Origin: Salvator merianae
Lineage: Eukaryota; Chordata; Lepidosauria; Squamata; Teiidae
Assembly (NCBI GenBank): GCA_003586115.2
Contig: QVOM02000034.1
Coordinates: forward strand, 110,833,610-110,897,609
Reading direction: 5' to 3'
Length of the DNA stretch: 64,000 bases
In this document: in pieces, positions 57,711 to 64,000 of the stretch
Numbering within the stretch: the first letter of the stretch is position 1
How the letters are laid out: each line of letters begins with the position of its first letter
Translations under genes and position numbers: made by a program
The notes under the pieces: generated by a model
What the model saw: only the letters and a program-made list of their open reading frames with translations
Told to the model about the DNA's origin: nothing
Databases searched by the model: none

Positions 57711-58789
57711 TTAGATTTCCCCTCTCCCCTGCTTTGTGGGCATGTTTGCCTTTGTAGTTATGTGTGTATTGATTTAATCAAAGTAGACAGTAGATAAAAT
57801 CATAGTGATATCTGTTTGTTGAGCAAGACCCACCAGTGGGGCAACCGTCTGGGCCTGGACCTTCAGCTCAAAGCAGACTTCAACTTTGTTTTGTTAAAGC
57901 AGGTTATGTCTTGCTCTTTTGGTGCTTTTTCTTTGTTATGCAATTTTTAAAAATTATGACCAATAGCCTCAGATAACTGGAATTAGTCCAGTTCTTTCAG
58001 GACCTCTCAGGGCTCACACCACAACAGTATAGTCTGTTTTAGGGCACAGTGAAGACTCACTCCGTTTTTGGCTTGATCACAACCATCTAATTTAATGCTA
58101 ACTCAGTTTGTCTTTCTTTTTACACACTTTTCCAGTTTTCCCAGTCTTATTCCTGGTGATGAGAGAACTTCTTTCTCTTCACTGCTCCCATCCTTCTCCT
58201 CCCTGTTCCCTCTATGATTCAGTGCCATTCTGTCAGTCAAATTTTGGCTTCTTGGGGGAGGGTAAGGCCACCTCTCTCTACGCATCCCTACCTCTTTACC
58301 CCCCCCCTTTTTTTCTTACAACCGAGAAAAAGTGGGAGACAGAGAGAGACAGAGGAGTGTGTATGTGTGTGTAACTTTGTGGTTCCCTCTGCAGTTGCAA
58401 TTCAAATTGAAAAGAGGGGCAAAGAGAAAGAGAATGATTACGAGTCCTAGTCTCCTCCCTCTCCTGCCGATACCATCTGCAACCCACCTCAGTAACCTGA
58501 TTACAGGGAGGAAAAGAGTCTTCCCCTTTGCCTGGTTGTTAGCTCCTTCCCCATTTTTTTTGTTGAAAGGAAAGTAAGGTGAAGTTCAGGGAAAGATGGC
58601 AGGGGGGGAAATGCACAAAAGTGCTCAGATGGCTTTTTAAAAAAAAAAAAAATGGAAAGGTGGAGGCGAAATGGGACAAGGTCTCAGATGAACGTGGCAA
58701 AGGATGATTTGTATTAGACGTGTGTGTGCACTCAAAGTAAACTTTCGCACCCACCAGGACTGGTCGAAAGAAAGTTAACCCACCAGACA

Positions 58790-58930
58790 TAAAGCTGTCC
58801 TTCCTCGCTCACTCAGCCCATCCTCACTCTTCTTCACCTTCCACCATCCTACCACTTCTGTTGCTCCATTTCTCCTTCTCCGTCTCCTCCTCCTCCTTCC
58901 CCATCTCCTCTTAACCTGCTTGCTTATCCT
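58790..58930. repeat. CTCCTC pyrimidine tract
   Basis: CTCCTTCTCCGTCTCCTCCT followed by CCTCCTTCCCCATCTCCTC. The minus-strand polyarginine frame over it is a by-product. Confidence 0.7.
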
Positions 58931-59329
58931 CCTTCCTTTTCTTACTTCCTTGGACTGGGAGGAAAAGAGCCTCCTCTTCATCTTTTTGTTAACACACCCA
59001 TTTATCTGCCGAAAGGGACAGATAAAAGCATGACTGGGGGAACCAGAATCATTGATCAGCTTGAAGATTTCCATGGTTTTTTTTCTTACCTTTTTTCTTT
59101 GGACTGGGCCCTGGGTGGGTGAAATATTTTACCTTGAGTGCACACTCTCTCTTTCAATACACATACAGGTCCAGTGCCATGACTCAGAGGTACCCAAGAA
59201 CAAAGATGATTGACAAGAACTTGATTTGTTAGGTCTCAGTCCTTCATGTTTGTAGATTAAACAAGTGGATCAGCTCATATCGTAAAGGGACTATCCTTTT
59301 AGTCCATTTAATTAGTTTTACATCTCTTA

Positions 59330-59515
59330 TCCCACCTTTCTTAGAAGTTGTTCAAGACAGTGAACATTATTCTTTCCCCCTCAGATTAATCCTCACAAAA
59401 ATCCTGAGAATTATGTTAGGGTGAGCGGCAGTAATGTGTCCAAAGTTACTTGTTCAGCTTCTGTGGCCAAATGTGTGTTTGAATGTAAGGATTCTTAGGT
59501 CTTAATCTCATGCTT
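59330..59515 (-). mobile_element. Weak MIR/L2-like core repeat
   Basis: TTAATCCTCACAAAAATCCT, GAGAATTATGTTAGGGTGAG and TGTGTCCAAAGTTACTTG follow the order of the conserved core seen at 36960-37165 but are more diverged. Confidence 0.4.
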
Positions 59516-62500
59516 TAGTTGCTATAGCTTATCATCTGGGAATTAACACAAATCAGAGAATCTGCTCTGTCAAGTGCTATGAACAGTGATGAAAGATACT
59601 CCACAGCACTTTTGCAATCCTATGTGAGAAGTTGTTGTATAGAGAAACACAGCGAGGACTAGCTATTTCGGATTGTTGCATATTGTTGTGACAAATATTT
59701 TCCATGGGGATAGCCTCTAAGGTGTCATATTTAGTAAGTTTACAATTACTGAAACACCACTGCTCCCTCCCGGTTCTGTGTTTTTACTTTTCTCTGCTGA
59801 TGTAAAATAGAAATTCACTGTGAAACAAAGATCCTTTTAACGAATACAAGAACAAGTTTAAATTAAAATTAACTTAAAGTATTGTGAGTTATTTCAATTC
59901 AGGGGGGCAACTACCACTGAGCGAAGCCAGACTTTTTTGCTAGGAGCCCAGAAAGCAAAGGGCTAGTGTTTTTGGAACACTTATCTGACTGCTGACTGTT
60001 GTTTTGTTTATTATGCGGTTTTGTGCATGCTGTTATTTTCCATCTATACAGTATGTAGGACCCATATTGCTTTTTTTTTTTCTTTTTTTTTTTTAACTAG
60101 AGGCCCATTCCAATCTGGTTATATCTAGCTGACATCATCCTTAAAGGATCTTCTTCAAACTTTTAATATTTATTTGTTGCATTTAGCAGTTGTTAATGCT
60201 CTTGTTTATATACTTTGGTAATCATTAGGTAGAGCTGCGCAAAGTATGGGTTTCCAAATGTTGCTGAATTAAATCTCTAATCATTTGTGATCATTGCAAG
60301 ATTGGCTTTGGCTCATGCTTTAAAGACCCTTCACCTGTGCTTTGAGGAATTAATAATAAACAATAAGTCAATAAGCATCTTGTCACGCAAGAGAAAGTTG
60401 CATTTAATATTATTCTAAATTTGTTTATACAGTTTTTTGTGTCTATTTCAAAATAAGAGCAGTCTTTCTTGTAGGAATTGTTTCCTGCAATCTTGTTTTC
60501 TATGAAATTTTTACATTATATTCATTCATTCATAAAGTAATGCAATTCTATACATAGGGATGCAATGTATTTTTTGTTATTTGTTTATTTTCATCTGTGG
60601 CACCCTCATGAATTCTGTGTAGAATCTGCTCCAGTGACACCAAAGCCTGAATACGGTGACTTGCTGGATGAGATTGCGAATTTGCTGAGTCACACTGTTC
60701 CAATTCAGAGGAGTTCTTTATTGTGACTGAAAGCAGGGGGCATTTTATTTCTATAGCAGTTTGGGGGGAGCTTAAGAGGTAGGTCCTTGATGGTAGGTTA
60801 AGCAAAGAACAGTCATTCATTTTTTTTCTGTTAGTTGACTTTCATAGCATCTCTCTGGAGAAGTTTTAAGCTAAATCATTTTACTTGTTTTCTTTGCTGC
60901 TGCTCTTTGTTATTTTGTTTTTTCATGTGAACTGGTTTGGCCTGAGTAAAACTTCAGAAATTAAAACTGTGTAATGACCTCTTTAATTTACTATCGCTGT
61001 CCAAAGATTTAGTGGAACCCAGTTTTCTCCTCCAGCTACGTTATTTAAATTAATGTCTCATAAATCCCGTTCCCTTTAAAATAGTCTCTTTGTCCTGAGC
61101 TTGCCGTTATCTGGTCCTGTTGGTGCCTTCCGTAGCCTTCAAATCTCTACTTTTCTGTCTCAAGCAAAGAAGAATTTTAGAACCTCTGGCCATGTGTTTC
61201 TCAAGTGATATGCAAATACGAATAAATATGGAGGTTTAAACACGGTGCCCCATGAGGACAAAATGATTAATTTGCGTGCTTGGTTAACTGCAGAACTTCA
61301 GTTGACATTGAGATAATGCTTAATCATCTCATTTGACTTATGGCATTAGATTTATAGTCTCAGAGCAGTCTTTTAATTAACATTCCTTTTGATAGTTATC
61401 TCTATCTCATCCAATAGCCTATGGAATACATTACTTGATAGTGCTGGTACTCCTCAGCATTACTTGCAAGGGAGGAAGACCTTTTGAATACAGTTGGACT
61501 TAACTTCCAAATACAAAAGCATACTTGAGCTCTGAAAATAGTAACAAGAGTATTTTTGTTTTGCAAATTCCCCAACAACATACCAACCTATAGATCCTTA
61601 CATTAGCCAATGTTCTCTCAGAAACAGCTATTTTACAGGGCTCTTGACAGGACTGTTGAAATAATTTGAAAATAATTTTTAATGATTTAAGTGCATTCAG
61701 TAAATGCTATTTTATTTTCCTCTTATTAAGAATGTCTAGAATGTTTAGTTCGCTTTTGATTCTAAAATGTTTGACTGGTCAGCGTTCTGAAATTTAAAAG
61801 CAACTTCCCTTTTTTTAAAAGAATGACTTATTTATGAAAATAGATGCACTTTGTGAATGCAGTTCCTTGCTTTCAGGCTTTTAAAAAAATTATTTCTGAT
61901 CTAATATCTCAGTTTCCAGTGTGCTTATTAATAAATCCCAGGTATACTTCTTTAAGCAACTCAGACTTCTGTTCTGTCCTGCTGAATGTTCAGTGATAAT
62001 TTGGTACAAATCCATGCTTCAGGTAATGAATAATACAGTAGATCTTTGGGCTTCTGGGTGGAAGATGTAAGGTGTCTTGCAAGGAGAGCCTCAAATAAGC
62101 ATTAAAACACAGCAAGGACCTGCGTTATCAATAGTTACTATCTTCTATAGTGGCGTAGATTTCTATTCCAGTTGTGTTTTTCTCCCCTGGCAATCAAACC
62201 ACGTACCTTAAAAAGCTAAATTTTGCAGAGTTTGCTCCCAGAAATAGACCTGATGACATCCAGTCCCTTAACTCCCAGTAATCACCCCAATATCATATAG
62301 ATGTTAAACAGCAATGCTGTCAAAACTGTGGCACTCCACAGTCTAAGTGCTAGATTGCAGAGATTCAGTCACCCAGTGCTGCTTTATAAGATCATTCCCA
62401 TAGGTAGGAACAGAACCATTGTAGCATTCCAAGGGAATAGCATGGTCAGTGGGATCAAAAGCCACAGAGAGATCAAGTTGCACTCCCTCTGTTTTGCATT

Positions 62501-62738
62501 CCCTTCTTTCTCTAAGGAAGAGACTCTAAGGTCAGGGTTTGCTTTCCTTTGAGGAAGAGAGCACTGGAAGTATTTGGTAAAGTTTTCATTATTTACAAAC
62601 AAGCTGTGTCATATAGGAGGAAGTTATTGCATGCTCTCTGGGGCAGCTGTTCAGGGATTGTACGTCACAGCCCCAAAGAAATTCCCCACAAATCTTCTCT
62701 AGGTGTTTATATATTAATTTAGAGTGCTCCACACACAG

Positions 62739-63045
62739 GCTAAAACCTGGAGTTCTCCTGGGATTATACTGGGAATATCACATGTAATTGTAAAGTTGCC
62801 AATATAGTCCTGGAATATGGAGGCAATATCCCATAGTATCACCATTATAGGAAACATGGCAATGATACCAGGTTTCCCATAAGAGCGATTGCTTACCTCC
62901 GTCTGCCAGCTCCTTTCGTGGTTGTCCCTCTTGCAAATCTGGATGTCAGCCAAGTATATGGGGAAAAAACGTGGATGGGTGCTTGCCCGACATCTAGGTA
63001 TTTGTAAGAAGAACAATCACGAAAGAAGCTGGCAGATGGCTGTAA
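62739..63045. mobile_element. MITE, family D (copy 3) with ~65-bp palindrome
   Basis: The left part (62739-62892) matches 40692-40885, with GGGATTATACTGGGAATATC and ATACCAGGTTTCCCATAA. It joins a palindrome: GCTTACCTCCGTCTGCCAGC at 62891 and onward pairs with GCTGGCAGATGGCTGTAAG ending near 63045, with a loop at about 62958-62978. The layout mirrors the copy at 47543-47890. Confidence 0.75.
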
Positions 63046-64000
63046 GAACCCACAGTTGCCAGGGGTGGTGAAAGACAATTCCCACAATTGCTTCCTTCTG
63101 GCTGGAAGCATGCTTACATTCTGTACTTTACACATTTATATTTTTAAACCAGCTTAGCACATGTCTCTCTGATGATTTACTCTCTTCAAGCTGTATTTTT
63201 CAGTACCTGTTGGTAGACAGCTAAACTTTGCATTTCAAGGAATGGCACTGTATGAGGGGGTCTTTTGGGCAGTGACCCCAGGTTATGGGGTGACTTTTCC
63301 TCTGAGTGTGTAAGGTAGCAACATTATAAATCTTTTGACACCAGTTTGAGATACAACTTTTCACCTTTTTGTTTGGTACTTAAGATTCCTCTCTGCTGTA
63401 CTTCTGTCTTGCAGTTGGGATTGTGTAATTTTTTTAAGTAGTTTGACTGTTTTAAATAGTGGTTTTATTAGGTTAAATTAGGATTTTATGGTTTAATTTT
63501 TTATTTTTTTTTTACTGTTACCACATGGAATTACTCAGTTAAGGGCAAAATATAAATCCAATAAACAGAAGCTTAGTTTCAGTCATGCTTTCCATTGAGA
63601 AAACATTAACCCACACTTAAAACTGTTAACAGGCAAATGCATTAATAAATAGAAGATTGTTCTCTGTTAACAAATTGCCTGCATGTACACAGTTGGTGCA
63701 AATATATCTTTGTGTAGGTCAGTATTAACTTTTATAGGCAATTATGGTTAAATCTACTACTGTAATTTACAACTATTTAAGAACAATTTTCTTTTGATAG
63801 TCAGAAAGCATTTTTTATTGTTCGTTTTAAGAAAGAAAACATGTTCTGGATGGGTTTGAAAGAAATGGAAAATTCCACAGATAAACAATATAGTATGCCA
63901 TGAAGATGTGTAAAAGTTAAAGTTAATATTTCTTAGAAAAACTAGTTATTTGTAGAAACATCAGAGAGTTTAAATCTATTTATGGCTCATTTTTTTTCCC

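Larger units (their letters stand above)
56435..64000 (+). other. Start of AKR intron 3 (at least 7.6 kb)
   Basis: No further AKR exon or other exon is recognised before the window ends. Apart from a pyrimidine-rich zone (57360-58930), a poly(A) run, one weak MIR/L2-like core (59330-59515) and one family D MITE, the sequence is AT-rich and unassigned. A minus-strand frame at 60548-60820 (90 codons) matches nothing I know. Confidence 0.6.

Noticed and set aside
56435..64000. A fourth AKR exon
   Set aside because: I scanned for the conserved IGVSNF-type loop in the right phase with an acceptor and saw none; the exon probably lies past the window.

Overview
This window is vertebrate nuclear DNA. 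It is AT-rich, sparse in genes, with exons that obey GT/AG splice rules, and it is crowded with decayed transposons. The mix is BovB, L1, CR1 and L2-type LINEs, a tRNA-derived SINE, a 5S rRNA-derived SINE, a Tc1 element and many hAT-like MITEs. That mix fits a squamate reptile (lizard or snake) best. The assignment rests on repeat content only.

Layout. Positions 1-730 hold a decayed BovB-type reverse transcriptase. On the minus strand, 3410-3811 carries two early coding exons of DPH5 (diphthine methyl ester synthase, diphthamide pathway), and the gene continues off the left edge. A CpG-rich stretch near 5250-5890 is its likely promoter. A second CpG-rich stretch at 11500-12080 holds the first exon of a divergent plus-strand gene for an aldo-keto reductase. 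Its coding exons are 11752-11836, 50318-50566 and 56333-56434, joined in one frame (all phase 1), and they supply all four residues of the AKR catalytic tetrad. I found no fourth exon, so the gene probably runs off the right edge.

Nearly everything else is DPH5-AKR intergenic DNA (about 5.9-11.5 kb), AKR intron 1 (38.5 kb), intron 2 (5.8 kb) and the start of intron 3. Intron 1 is the main repeat reservoir. It holds L2/CR1-group RT remnants, two L1 ORF2 tails, a BovB tail, a Tc1 transposon with ~200-bp inverted repeats and a broken transposase, and a tRNA SINE. It also holds two adjacent minisatellites (~71-bp and ~99-bp units) and several MITE families. Two MITEs have readable target duplications: a ~505-bp foldback at 26430-26934 and a very GC-rich 188-bp element at 37853-38040. 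A family with ~65-bp internal palindromes occurs three times in the window.

The two genes have unrelated chemistry, and their shared context is a divergent arrangement about 6 kb apart. I see no bacterial-type operon, CRISPR array or phage. The most unusual content is the set of hairpin-forming MITE families and the prokaryote-like AKR gene with its very long first intron.
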